NCBI GenBank assembly: GCA_017539025.1
Contig: JAFYHT010000020.1
Span: 23,684 to 87,683 of the forward strand
Source of the DNA: Erysipelotrichaceae bacterium
GTDB lineage: Bacteria; Bacillota_I; Bacilli_A; Erysipelotrichales; Erysipelotrichaceae
DNA: 64,000 nt
Direction of reading: 5' to 3'
Shown here: piece after piece, positions 25,504 through 33,789 of the stretch
Layout: each line of letters begins with the position of its first letter
Position numbering within the stretch: the first letter of the stretch is position 1
Translations under genes and position numbers: made by a program
Notes under the pieces: generated by a model
Database searches by the model: none
The model's input: the letters and a program-made list of their open reading frames with translations, nothing else
Told to the model about the DNA's origin: nothing

Positions 25504-27713
25504 AGTTCAGCTCCTTTCTTCTTGTAATAATTCATCAGACAGCCATTCAAGAGGATCTGTCTTTCTTCTTCATTCAACTGGCCCAAAGACAATTCGATCT
25601 TCTTCAGCTCATCCGAAACAAGATAAGCCTCAATAGCATTGTCTTCTTCGATCGCCTTTCTGATATTTCTGACTAAAACATAGTTGTCTTTCTTTAACGA
25701 TTCTTTATCCTTAGTCAGAAATGGCAGGATACCCCAGTTGATACAGTTGGAACGATAACGCTTGGTCGCATACTCTTTTGCGAAGTTTGCTCCGCCACCC
25801 AATACTCGCTGGCAGGAAGCGGCCTGTTCTCTGGCAGAACCATCTCCGGGCTTATTCGCATAGATCGCCGATACGATCAGAAAATCATCGCTCAACAATC
25901 CTTTTTCTTTCAGATCCCTAACGATCTCAAGATCATCCTTCTTCTCATTGAGATCTTTTGTTTCCTTTGCCAGGCCCACATAATCCGGATCTCTTCTGGA
26001 TAAAGTGAATTCTGCCAGTCTTAAAGGATTGGAACGAAACGATGAAGTCTCTCCCGAAGGGATCAGTTCATCCGTCGTCGTAACCGGATCATCGATATGA
26101 GAAACGATACGGATCAATAGATCTTCACTTAATTCAGGGATCGCAGGCCAATCCTTGATGTTTGGCCCAAAAACCAGTTCAACACTATGATCAGCTTTCC
26201 CATACGCATTGAACACTCTTCTTTCATAGATCTTTCGATCAAAGCCAGAAGGTTTCAGATCATATTCCATATCCAGATCGCTGGCGGCAGTTAATACGCC
26301 GTGATTGCCAGCGGTCGCTGCGATCGATCTGGCATCCATCAGACAGACCATTGCACATTGACCTTCCGTCGGTTTGGAGCCTTCACGATTCGGGAAATTC
26401 CTGGTCGTATGGCGGATGGAAAGTTCCTTGTCGGCTGGCACATCGCCAGCCCCGAAACAAGGTCCACAAAATGCCTCTCTATAAACTGCACCGGCTTCGA
26501 TCAGATCGGAAACAACGCCCTTTTTCATCAGTTCGAGTGATATCGGCATTGAATCAGGATAGACGGACAACCTGAACTGTCCACTTCCGATATGTTTTCC
26601 TTTTAAGATCTGAGAAGCTGCACAGATGTTTTCATAAACACCGCCGGAACAGCCTGCAATGATCGCCTGATCGACACGGATATCACCGTTTTCATCGATC
26701 TTGGAAACGAGCTTCATATTGTTTTTGTTCTGGCCCTGTTTGCCAAGTCGTTCATCAGCCTCATTCAGATATTTATAAGGATCTTTCTTTAATTCGTTAA
26801 TAGCGATCGCATAACTTGGATGCATCGGCAAAGCGATCATACATTCGACTTTGGAAAGATCCAGATCGATATAGCGGTCGTAATAAGCACCGTCTTCAAC
26901 CTTTAATTCCCTGTATGCATCTTCCCTGCCATGGATCTTATAATATTCTTTCGTCTTGTCATCCGTCTCCCAGATACTGGAGAAACAGGTGGTCTCTGTC
27001 GTCATGACATCGATCCCGTTACGGAAATCCTGTGACAGTTCATGGATCCCCTCTCCGACGAATTCCAGTACGGCATTTTTCACAAAGCCGTTTTCATATA
27101 CGGACCCGATCAGATCCAGAGCCACATCATGAGGACCGACACCGTTTATCACTTTTCCATGGACATGGACCAATACCACATCCGGATAAGTGATGTCATA
27201 AGTCTGTTTCAACAGCTGTTTGACCAGTTCTCCTCCGCCTTCGCCAACACCCATCGTGCCCAAAGCACCATAACGGGTATGGGAGTCTGAACCCAATATC
27301 ATCCTTCCGCAGCCGCTCATCATCTCTCTGTTGTAGCTGTGGATGACCGCGTAGTTTGCCGGAACATAGATGCCGCCATATTTCTTTGCGGCAGACAAGG
27401 CAAAGCGATGATCATCTTCATTGATGGTCCCACCGACTGCGCATAAGGAATTATGACAGTTGGTCAATACATAAGGCACAGGAAATTCTTCCATTCCCGA
27501 AGCCTTGGCAGAAAGGATGATCGAAACATAGGTGATATCGTGGGAAGTTAAAGAATCAAAACGGATATGCATCTGTCTTTCATCGCTCTTGTCATCATGT
27601 GCTGACATGATCTGATAAGCCAGCGTCTTTCGATATCCGCTTTCTTTCAAGCTCTTATCGCATACTACAGGCTTTCCATCCTGCAGGATGACAGGTGTAT
27701 TATAGATCTTCAT
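25500..27713 (-). CDS. Aconitase-family hydratase
   Basis: 737 residues. 4Fe-4S ligand cysteines are recognisable in TTETTCFSSIW and in the EAFCGPCFGAGD block; substrate-binding SDSHTRYGALGTMGVGEGGGE and the swivel domain (ASCQRVLGGGANFAKEYATKRYRSNCINWGILPF) are also present. It is a divergent type (resembling the YbhJ/hydratase branch) more than canonical AcnA or AcnB. Its place between isocitrate dehydrogenase and citrate synthase, with overlaps on both sides, argues that it interconverts citrate and isocitrate. Iron-sulfur enzyme of the cytoplasm. Confidence 0.87.
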   Translation of the reverse strand: MKIYNTPVILQDGKPVVCDKSLKESGYRKTLAYQIMSAHDDKSDERQMHIRFDSLTSHDITYVSIILSAKASGMEEFPVPYVLTNCHNSLCAVGGTINEDDHRFALSAAKKYGGIYVPANYAVIHSYNREMMSGCGRMILGSDSHTRYGALGTMGVGEGGGELVKQLLKQTYDITYPDVVLVHVHGKVINGVGPHDVALDLIGSVYENGFVKNAVLEFVGEGIHELSQDFRNGIDVMTTETTCFSSIWETDDKTKEYYKIHGREDAYRELKVEDGAYYDRYIDLDLSKVECMIALPMHPSYAIAINELKKDPYKYLNEADERLGKQGQNKNNMKLVSKIDENGDIRVDQAIIAGCSGGVYENICAASQILKGKHIGSGQFRLSVYPDSMPISLELMKKGVVSDLIEAGAVYREAFCGPCFGAGDVPADKELSIRHTTRNFPNREGSKPTEGQCAMVCLMDARSIAATAGNHGVLTAASDLDMEYDLKPSGFDRKIYERRVFNAYGKADHSVELVFGPNIKDWPAIPELSEDLLIRIVSHIDDPVTTTDELIPSGETSSFRSNPLRLAEFTLSRRDPDYVGLAKETKDLNEKKDDLEIVRDLKEKGLLSDDFLIVSAIYANKPGDGSAREQAASCQRVLGGGANFAKEYATKRYRSNCINWGILPFLTKDKESLKKDNYVLVRNIRKAIEEDNAIEAYLVSDELKKIELSLGQLNEEERQILLNGCLMNYYKKKGAEL

Positions 27714-28707
27714 GTCTGATCCTTTCGATCAGCGCATCGGTAAATGCACTTGTAGAGGCAGTCCCGCCGATATCAGCAGTGACACATTTTCCTTCGGCAA
27801 TCATATCTTCGATCACCTTACGGAGCAGTTCTCCTTTTTTCTTTTCGCCATTATCCTTTAAAAGATCCGCAAAGCTCATCAGGATAGCACTTGGATTTGC
27901 GATATCCTTGCCGGCAATATCCGGAGCGGAACCATGTACTGCTTCATAGATCTTCACCTCATCACCGATATTGACGCTTGGCGCAAAACCAAGACCGCCG
28001 ACAAGTCCGGCACACAGATCGGAAATGATATCTCCATAGAGATTCGGTGCAACCAGAACATCAAAAGCACATGGATCGCTTACCAGTTTCATACATAAGG
28101 CATCGATGATGACACTGTCACTTTCGATCTCGGGATATTCTGAAGAGACTTTCTTAAAGACATCCAGGAACAAACCATCTGTGAGTTTCATGATATTGGC
28201 CTTATGAACACAGGTCACTTTTTTACGTCCGTTTTTTCTTGCGTAATCAAACGCAAAACGGATAATCCTTTCACTCGCTTCACGAGTGATAATCTTGATC
28301 CCATGAGCCGTGTTTTCATCGTACATGTATTCTACGCCCTTATAGAGATCTTCGCTGTTTTCTCTGATGACGACCAGGTCGACATCTTCGAATCTGGTCT
28401 TTACACCCTTCATCGATCTCAAAGGTCTGACGTTTGCGTAAGTATTGAAACGCTGGCGCAGATAGACATTGATGCTGCGGAAGCCTGTTCCGATCGGCGT
28501 TGCGGTAGGACCTTTTAAAGCCAGACCACAATCCTGAATCTTCTCCAATAAGCCATCTTCCATGAGCTTTCCGCTTTTCTCGTAGTATTCGCTTCCTGCT
28601 TCACATTCCAGAAAAGAAACATTACAGTTCAATGCTTCAGATACTCTGATGACACTTTCACAGATCTCCTTACCGATCCCATCACCTCTGATCAATACAA
28701 CATCCAT
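27700..28707 (-). CDS. Isocitrate dehydrogenase (NAD type, isocitrate/isopropylmalate family)
   Basis: About 335 residues. VLIRGDGIGKEICESVI at the N-terminus, LRQRFNTYANVRPLRS (substrate-binding arginines), ENSEDLYKGVEYM, the catalytic Lys region KANIMKLTDGLFLDVF and Asp cluster YGDIISDLCAGLVGGLG are all present. It decarboxylates isocitrate to 2-oxoglutarate. The ENSEDLY pattern fits the NAD-dependent isocitrate enzymes better than LeuB. Start at MDVVLIRG: GAGG lies 8 bases before this ATG, whereas earlier in-frame starts overlap or precede that site. First gene of the icd-acn-gltA-GNAT operon. Confidence 0.9.
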   Translation of the reverse strand: MDVVLIRGDGIGKEICESVIRVSEALNCNVSFLECEAGSEYYEKSGKLMEDGLLEKIQDCGLALKGPTATPIGTGFRSINVYLRQRFNTYANVRPLRSMKGVKTRFEDVDLVVIRENSEDLYKGVEYMYDENTAHGIKIITREASERIIRFAFDYARKNGRKKVTCVHKANIMKLTDGLFLDVFKKVSSEYPEIESDSVIIDALCMKLVSDPCAFDVLVAPNLYGDIISDLCAGLVGGLGFAPSVNIGDEVKIYEAVHGSAPDIAGKDIANPSAILMSFADLLKDNGEKKKGELLRKVIEDMIAEGKCVTADIGGTASTSAFTDALIERIRHEDL

Positions 28708-28760
28708 ATCCATGACCTCACTATTCACTTCATTCTACCACAATAAAAGAAGAGTACCTC

Positions 28761-29720
28761 TTAATGGTACTCCTCATCTTCCGATTCATAGTCATCTTCG
28801 TCCATATCATCCATGAAATCATCCAGAGAACGATATGCTTCCCTTAGAAGCTGTTCCTTCACCATCTCCATCAGAGAGTATTCATCCTTTTCCGGATACA
28901 AGAGAGAGAAATGTTCCAACAGTCCCTTGATCAGATAATAACTCGATATCTGCATATTCACATAGCTGTCCGTCAGAAGATCTTCATCATCAAAGTGGAA
29001 CTGATCCATCTCCTGATCCCTGTTCCAGTCAAACGGTTCATCTCCATCATAAAGGTCCAGTCCATCAACGAAAGGATTCTCACCCGAGTAATACAGTTCA
29101 GGATCGACATATCTGACATCCTTTTCAAAACCATGGCGGTGATATCCATCTACATACTCATTGATGTCATCCAGATAAAAATCTTCAAAATACTGCTGTT
29201 CCTCTGCCAGATCATAGTCCTCAAAATCCGCAAAACAGACATTCTCGTGATTCCAAGGAAGAGTGACAGAAGGATTCTTCGGATCATGATCGGCACTTGG
29301 AGAAACAAGACCTGAAAGATACATATCCAGAGAATACTTGTTGTCTTCCCAGACACCCTGGCCCTTGCCATCGATCAATATCGCAAAAGAAGTATCATCG
29401 TTGTTATAGGAACCCAAAGTCTCACATTCAAATTCCCAGCCATCTCCGGTATCGTATTCAAAAGTGAAATACGGACCAAGATCCTTCAATATATAATCCT
29501 TCATCGGTTTCCAGCCGTCATAACCGTTCCCGGTGAAAGACTCCGGCACATATGCTTTCTTATTGGACCTGAACATGAAGTTATGTTCAAATTCACAACT
29601 CAAAGCCGTGCAAAGGATACATCCCACATATACCAGATTCAGATCACTTCTGATATCCAGAACACGATAAAAACGATCCTTTGCCTCTTCATAACTGACC
29701 GAAATCCTGTTATATTCCAT
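28761..29720 (-). CDS. pRiA4b ORF-3-like protein
   Basis: 319 residues, strongly acidic. FTFEYDTGDGWEFECETLG (about 92-110) is the signature of the pRiA4b ORF-3 family (PF07929), of unknown biochemical role and often found near mobile or defence genes. The C-terminal half is rich in Asp and Glu and ends in a very acidic tail. A strong ribosome site (GGGGGAG) precedes the ATG. Upstream lie two TATC-N-TATATGATA palindromes and then the Panacea-domain gene. The two may form a functional pair; see the findings. Confidence 0.78.
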   Translation of the reverse strand: MEYNRISVSYEEAKDRFYRVLDIRSDLNLVYVGCILCTALSCEFEHNFMFRSNKKAYVPESFTGNGYDGWKPMKDYILKDLGPYFTFEYDTGDGWEFECETLGSYNNDDTSFAILIDGKGQGVWEDNKYSLDMYLSGLVSPSADHDPKNPSVTLPWNHENVCFADFEDYDLAEEQQYFEDFYLDDINEYVDGYHRHGFEKDVRYVDPELYYSGENPFVDGLDLYDGDEPFDWNRDQEMDQFHFDDEDLLTDSYVNMQISSYYLIKGLLEHFSLLYPEKDEYSLMEMVKEQLLREAYRSLDDFMDDMDEDDYESEDEEYH

Positions 29721-29784
29721 TTCGATTACTCCCCCTTATTTCATTCATATTTATCATGCTTGATCTGAAACCATTCGTTTCCAG

Positions 29785-29798
29785 TATCGTATATGATA
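29785..29798. promoter_or_regulatory. Palindromic site 1 upstream of pRiA4b-like gene
   Basis: TATCGTATATGATA, part of CCAGTATCGTATATGATA. One mismatch from a perfect palindrome. The same sequence with A in place of G recurs at 29828, centres 45 bp apart. Confidence 0.55.
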
Positions 29799-29827
29799 AT
29801 ACTTTCATCTGCTTTTGTTTCTTTACC

Positions 29828-29845
29828 AGTATCATATATGATACT
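29828..29845. promoter_or_regulatory. Palindromic site 2 upstream of pRiA4b-like gene
   Basis: AGTATCATATATGATACT is a perfect 18-bp palindrome. It lies between the end of the Panacea gene and the start of the pRiA4b-like gene. Its few G and C bases make it a poor terminator, so a protein-binding site is likelier. Confidence 0.6.
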
Positions 29846-29864
29846 ATTTTTCAACAATAGGAAT

Positions 29865-30860
29865 TCAATCAATACTCAGATCCTTTGCATAAGAATACGG
29901 GATCACCTGATATTCCTTCGTTTCCTGATATCCCTTTTCCTGATGAGAATAGTCCGCGATCTGCTTTGAACCGAAATCTTTAAACCGATCATACACCTTA
30001 TTCAATATCAAAGTCTCATCATCAGAAAGATCCGAAATCGGATCTTTATCCAGTGCTATGATCCTTATCTTCTCATAACCGTTGTCTTCAAAATGTTCCA
30101 TACGGATCAACCCGTCTTTTTCCATGAATTCCAGCAACATCTCATATCTTTCCGGAACAGGACCGTAATTGTAATGAAAATACCTGCTTCCGGATATTGA
30201 AACACTGTTTTCCCGATAACTCAACATATCCGCATAATTCATCAGTTTCAAAAGCTTGACTTTTAATAATTCCTTAGAACGATCCGCATAATACAGAACC
30301 ATTGCACAGAACTTTTCATAATCAAACGATTTAAACCCGTTTTCAATAGACGGTCCTGATCTCATCATCTGTTCAGCAACGCCTTTGGATCCCTGCTGTT
30401 TTTCAGACAATCCTTCGATCTTCTTAAGAAGACTGTCCTTTTTATTTTCACTGAGCGTGATCTCATTTTCATTCAGATAAGTCTTCATATTATTCGGATC
30501 TTTCAGAAGTGTCAGCAAACTGTTGTGTGCCTTGTCCTGAAGAGAACCATTTTCATATCTATGTATCGTTTTATCTCCCCAGTTCAACAGTTTTCCAAAA
30601 CTTCTCTGAGACAATCCATACTGTTTTCTGATGTCTTTGATATCTTCAGGAAACAGAAGTTTATGTCTGATCCGATATTCGTTGTAAGCTTTCAATAAGG
30701 TATCATTATCGAGTTCCTCATCAAACAGTCTCTCTCCGCATTCACAACACACCAAAACATCCGCAAGGACTTCTATATCCTCCCCATTGATGCGGTATGA
30801 TTCATTGACTTTGTCAATCCTTGTTTTGACCTTCTTTTGACATTTTGGACAATAATTCAT
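29865..30860 (-). CDS. MqsA-type zinc finger, XRE helix-turn-helix and Panacea (SocA-like) domain protein
   Basis: 331 residues. Zinc finger at the N-terminus (CPKC at 4-7, CCECG about 38-42), helix-turn-helix DIRKQYGLSQRSFGKLLNWGDKTIHRYENG (about 80-107), and C-terminal Panacea/DUF4065 domain (FDYEKFCAMVLYYADRSKELLKVKLLKLMNYADML, then GPVPERYEML). This architecture is known from type II toxin-antitoxin antitoxins, where Panacea neutralises diverse toxins and the HTH autoregulates. No short toxin gene is adjacent; the nearest same-strand gene downstream encodes the pRiA4b-like protein. A good promoter (TTGAAT-17-TATAAT) precedes it, but the ribosome site is weak. Confidence 0.85.
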   Translation of the reverse strand: MNYCPKCQKKVKTRIDKVNESYRINGEDIEVLADVLVCCECGERLFDEELDNDTLLKAYNEYRIRHKLLFPEDIKDIRKQYGLSQRSFGKLLNWGDKTIHRYENGSLQDKAHNSLLTLLKDPNNMKTYLNENEITLSENKKDSLLKKIEGLSEKQQGSKGVAEQMMRSGPSIENGFKSFDYEKFCAMVLYYADRSKELLKVKLLKLMNYADMLSYRENSVSISGSRYFHYNYGPVPERYEMLLEFMEKDGLIRMEHFEDNGYEKIRIIALDKDPISDLSDDETLILNKVYDRFKDFGSKQIADYSHQEKGYQETKEYQVIPYSYAKDLSID

Positions 30861-30883
30861 TCTATATAATGTTTCCCGTAAAT

Positions 30884-30912
30884 ATTATATCTGTTTATAT
30901 CATTCAATTCAA
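30884..30912 (-). promoter_or_regulatory. Promoter of the Panacea-domain gene
   Basis: Minus strand -35 TTGAAT (30912-30907) and -10 TATAAT (30889-30884) with an ideal 17-base spacer. The 29785/29828 palindrome is not repeated here. Confidence 0.75.
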
Positions 30913-30938
30913 TAAAAATGCGGTCATATAACCGCATT
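30912..30938 (-). terminator. Terminator of the kinase-nucleotidyltransferase-GNAT operon
   Basis: AATGCGGT (30917-30924) pairs with ACCGCATT (30931-30938); on the minus strand a TTTTTATTG tract follows. Confidence 0.8.
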
Positions 30939-30956
30939 ATTTTGTTAACATATTCT

Positions 30957-31772
30957 TTAAAGAAACAGATTCGCAGTGATCTCGTTTCGTTTCTCATCGA
31001 TCACAAACCCTAATGAACGATAAAGATTAAGTGCTGGAATATTATCGATATCCACATGGAGACTCATGTCTTTCGGTTCGTTCATTTTGATTGCCTTTGT
31101 CAGAAGCTTTCTACCATATCCTTTTCTGCGATATTCTTCTCTAACAAAGAGATCGGCAGGTTCGTTGTCATCATATGTATACGTGACATCGACATAGCCG
31201 ACTGCTTTATCATCCTCCAAAGCGATCAGGACCTTGAAACGTTCCGGAGCTTCGATCACTTTCTCTCCTGTCCAGTAAAGATCCTTGTTATGCATATCCA
31301 GGTAATCATCCTGATATCGATCATTCAACAGGATGATCCCGTCACATTCATATGGTAAAGGCTTATGAGTATAACTCATCTTATACTGTTCGACATCAAA
31401 CTGCGCGTTTGCTTTCTTAAGTTCTTCTTTCAGAAGAAGATTCTTCGGATTGAAAACGAAATCGATCTGATATCCAGGATACTTTTCTTGAAAGTAAGCG
31501 ATCAGTTCTTCATATGCTTTCTCATTTCTTGAAAAACACCCCAGCAGCTCCATATACTTTTCATCCTGCAGTTCAAGAAAAACGAAAAGTCCTGTGATCT
31601 CTTCATCTTCAAAAGCACCATATGCGATATGCTTGTCATTTTTCAGAAAATTGAATAATCGATCATCGATCTGATCTTCACTTAAGAAATGCGGATCACA
31701 AAAGCATTCTTCATCTATAAAACCGATGACAAAATCCCGATACCGATTCAAATCTGTGATCTGTCTTATCAT
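30957..31772 (-). CDS. GNAT acetyltransferase, two-part
   Basis: 271 residues. The C-terminal GNAT domain (about 140-271) has the acetyl-CoA loop LFVREEYRRKGYGRKLLTKAI and the ALNLYRSLGFV helix. The N-terminal 130 residues look like a degenerate second GNAT fold (HIAYGAFEDEEITGLFVFLEL). Its ATG abuts the TAA of the nucleotidyltransferase gene, so it belongs to the kinase-nucleotidyltransferase operon and may acetylate a sugar or sugar nucleotide made there. The substrate cannot be read from the sequence. Confidence 0.8.
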   Translation of the reverse strand: MIRQITDLNRYRDFVIGFIDEECFCDPHFLSEDQIDDRLFNFLKNDKHIAYGAFEDEEITGLFVFLELQDEKYMELLGCFSRNEKAYEELIAYFQEKYPGYQIDFVFNPKNLLLKEELKKANAQFDVEQYKMSYTHKPLPYECDGIILLNDRYQDDYLDMHNKDLYWTGEKVIEAPERFKVLIALEDDKAVGYVDVTYTYDDNEPADLFVREEYRRKGYGRKLLTKAIKMNEPKDMSLHVDIDNIPALNLYRSLGFVIDEKRNEITANLFL

Positions 31773-32495
31773 TTATATACTTTTTTCTTCAAACAGTTTC
31801 TTTACATTTTCATAGGAAGCGATATCACCGATATCATAGCGTTTCCCTTCCATGATCCAGGCATGCATATCTATCTTATGCGAAAGCCATGCCGCAAAAG
31901 AACCCGGCGCATCATAGCCGCAGCCATCTTTCAATGCTTCTTCGATCCGCTTGATATCTTCATTTCGATAGAAATAAAACGGCGGGACCGCCAAGTTTCC
32001 CTTTGGTTCTTTCGGCTTTTCTTCGTAAGTCAATATCCTCTTATTCTCATCGATCGTGATGATCGCTGTCTTCTGTTTTTTCTTCAGATCATTTTCTTCA
32101 TGACACATGACACAGCTGGTCTTTTTCTGTTTCGAAAAATCGATGAATCCCTTCAAAGAAAAATCCAGAAGATTGTCTCCCGCCATGACCAGTACATCAT
32201 CATCGATCTCTTTGGCGGCCAGCTGAATATCCCTGACAGCGCCAAGTCTTGTTTCATTGCTTTCAGTCATATCGTCGATGATGCGGACGTTCTTTTCTTC
32301 TGCAGCCCACTTTTCGAAGATATGAGAGAACTTGTGATTGGTGACGACGATGAACTCTTCGATCTGATCTTCTATGTCCTGAATCAGCCAGTCCAGGATC
32401 GGTTTTCCGCCTACTTCCAGTAAAGGCTTGGGAAAGTTTTCCGTCAATGGATATAATCTTGTCGCATAACCTGCCGCAATGATGATACACTTCAT
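31773..32495 (-). CDS. Sugar-phosphate nucleotidyltransferase
   Basis: 240 residues. The N-terminal signature MKCIIIAAGYATRLYPLTENFPKPLLEVGGKPIL contains the nucleotide-binding GxxTR-type loop (GYATRL) and catalytic Lys (PKPLL); VMAGDNLLDFS provides the metal-binding Asp. Such enzymes join NTP to a sugar 1-phosphate, or to phosphocholine, to give an activated donor. Nucleotide and sugar specificity are unknown. Start overlaps the kinase stop by 4 bases, so the kinase product is the likely substrate. Confidence 0.87.
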   Translation of the reverse strand: MKCIIIAAGYATRLYPLTENFPKPLLEVGGKPILDWLIQDIEDQIEEFIVVTNHKFSHIFEKWAAEEKNVRIIDDMTESNETRLGAVRDIQLAAKEIDDDVLVMAGDNLLDFSLKGFIDFSKQKKTSCVMCHEENDLKKKQKTAIITIDENKRILTYEEKPKEPKGNLAVPPFYFYRNEDIKRIEEALKDGCGYDAPGSFAAWLSHKIDMHAWIMEGKRYDIGDIASYENVKKLFEEKSI

Positions 32496-33682
32496 TTCAA
32501 AACTCCTACTCCGTCAGCAGAATGACAGATCGCTGCCTGATACTTGCCGATCAGATCAGGATATTCTTTCAGATATTCATGTGTGACCTTGTCAATGATC
32601 TCATCCGCCTTATCCGGATCGATCAGGGCCATACAACAGCCCTTAAAACCGGCACCGGAAAAACGTCCGCCATAGATGCCGTCAGTTTTTGTCATGATGT
32701 CATATAAGCTGATCAGCTGGTCACAGCCACACTCATAGTTTTCGATGCTGGATCTGCCCGATTCAAAAACAAGTCTTCCATAGGCATCCAGATCGCCATC
32801 CTTCCAGGCTTTGGCACCTTCTTGTGCTCTTTCAAACTCCGTGAAGTAGTGCTTTGCCCGCTTATAGAAGTTTTCCGGAAGTCTGTCCTTGTAGCTTTCA
32901 AATACCTCAAACGGCACATCCCTGAGTCTGGTCTCCTTGAATTTTCCATATGGAAGCCCTGCATAGGCAAGCAGGTCATAAGCCGCAGCCTTGCATTCAT
33001 CCTGACGCAGATTGTAGGCGGAATTGGCTAAAGACCTCTCCAGACCCGAGAAAAAGACTGCGATCGCATAAGGTTTCATATTTTCAGGTGTTTGAATCAG
33101 TGTATAGGAATCATCTTTGCAATCGAGATAGAGAAGATGATCCTTCTGGCATAACACTTCGCAAGCCTGATCCAGCTTGCCACAGTTGACACCGACATAT
33201 TCATTCTCAGCCTTCTTGGCCATCATGATCAGTTCCCAGTCACCTAATTCGATCCGATTCAGTTTGCACAAAGCACTCATGAAAACGATGATGACAGCAG
33301 CCGAAGAAGAAAGACCTCCTACCGGAAGAGTTCCTTCGATCACGGCAGACATGCCGACACGCAAAGGATAGACTTCATTCAATACCTTTGCCGCACCGCG
33401 AAGATGATCTGCCCAGTCTCCTACCTTCTTATCCGGAATGGAAGCGACATGGAACTGTGCCCTTTTTGGGAAATTCAAAGACTGCAGTTCCACGACTCCG
33501 TTCTGTTTGGCACTGTATGCGATATGGATCCCCTTATCGATCGCCAATCCGTTGATCTTGCCAAACTGATGGTCGATATGGGCACCCAAAGGTGAGATGC
33601 GGTAAGGACAGAATCCGGTATATTCCGGATCCTTGCCATAGATCTCTCTGTATTTGATCACACTGTTCATTTCATTTTTCAT
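32492..33682 (-). CDS. GHMP sugar kinase, galactokinase family (galacturonokinase-like)
   Basis: 396 residues. GHMP motifs: motif 1 ISPLGAHIDHQFG (about 29-41), motif 2 GTLPVGGLSSSAAVIIV (ATP-binding, about 115), motif 3 GRFSGAGFKGCC (about 342). Motif 1 differs from galactokinase (usually NLIGEHTDYNGG); the LGAHIDHQ form is what I recall for plant D-galacturonate 1-kinase. With the adjacent nucleotidyltransferase it could make a nucleotide-activated uronic acid or galactose. In an island of galacturonate genes this is suggestive, not proven. First gene of a three-gene operon. Confidence 0.82.
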   Translation of the reverse strand: MKNEMNSVIKYREIYGKDPEYTGFCPYRISPLGAHIDHQFGKINGLAIDKGIHIAYSAKQNGVVELQSLNFPKRAQFHVASIPDKKVGDWADHLRGAAKVLNEVYPLRVGMSAVIEGTLPVGGLSSSAAVIIVFMSALCKLNRIELGDWELIMMAKKAENEYVGVNCGKLDQACEVLCQKDHLLYLDCKDDSYTLIQTPENMKPYAIAVFFSGLERSLANSAYNLRQDECKAAAYDLLAYAGLPYGKFKETRLRDVPFEVFESYKDRLPENFYKRAKHYFTEFERAQEGAKAWKDGDLDAYGRLVFESGRSSIENYECGCDQLISLYDIMTKTDGIYGGRFSGAGFKGCCMALIDPDKADEIIDKVTHEYLKEYPDLIGKYQAAICHSADGVGVLK

Positions 33683-33744
33683 AAATCAAAATCCATTTCA
33701 TATATACACTATAACTTTATCACAAGGACCTGATATAAATGAAA

Positions 33745-33760
33745 AGCTCTTTTCAGAGCT
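33745..33760 (-). terminator. uxuB terminator
   Basis: AGCTCT-GAAA-AGAGCT on the minus strand, followed by TTTTCATTT. It lies 30 bases after the uxuB stop. Confidence 0.6.
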
Positions 33761-33789
33761 CTCATTCAAGCATTCTTTGATCGTATCGA

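Noticed and set aside
29826..29860. Palindrome at 29828 plus T run as a plus-strand terminator
   Set aside because: No plus-strand gene ends here and the stem is nearly all A-T; duplication of the site favours an operator.
30957..31772. GNAT protein as the toxin partner of the Panacea protein
   Set aside because: It ends the kinase-nucleotidyltransferase operon, a terminator and a separate promoter lie between it and the Panacea gene, and it is much larger than GNAT toxins.
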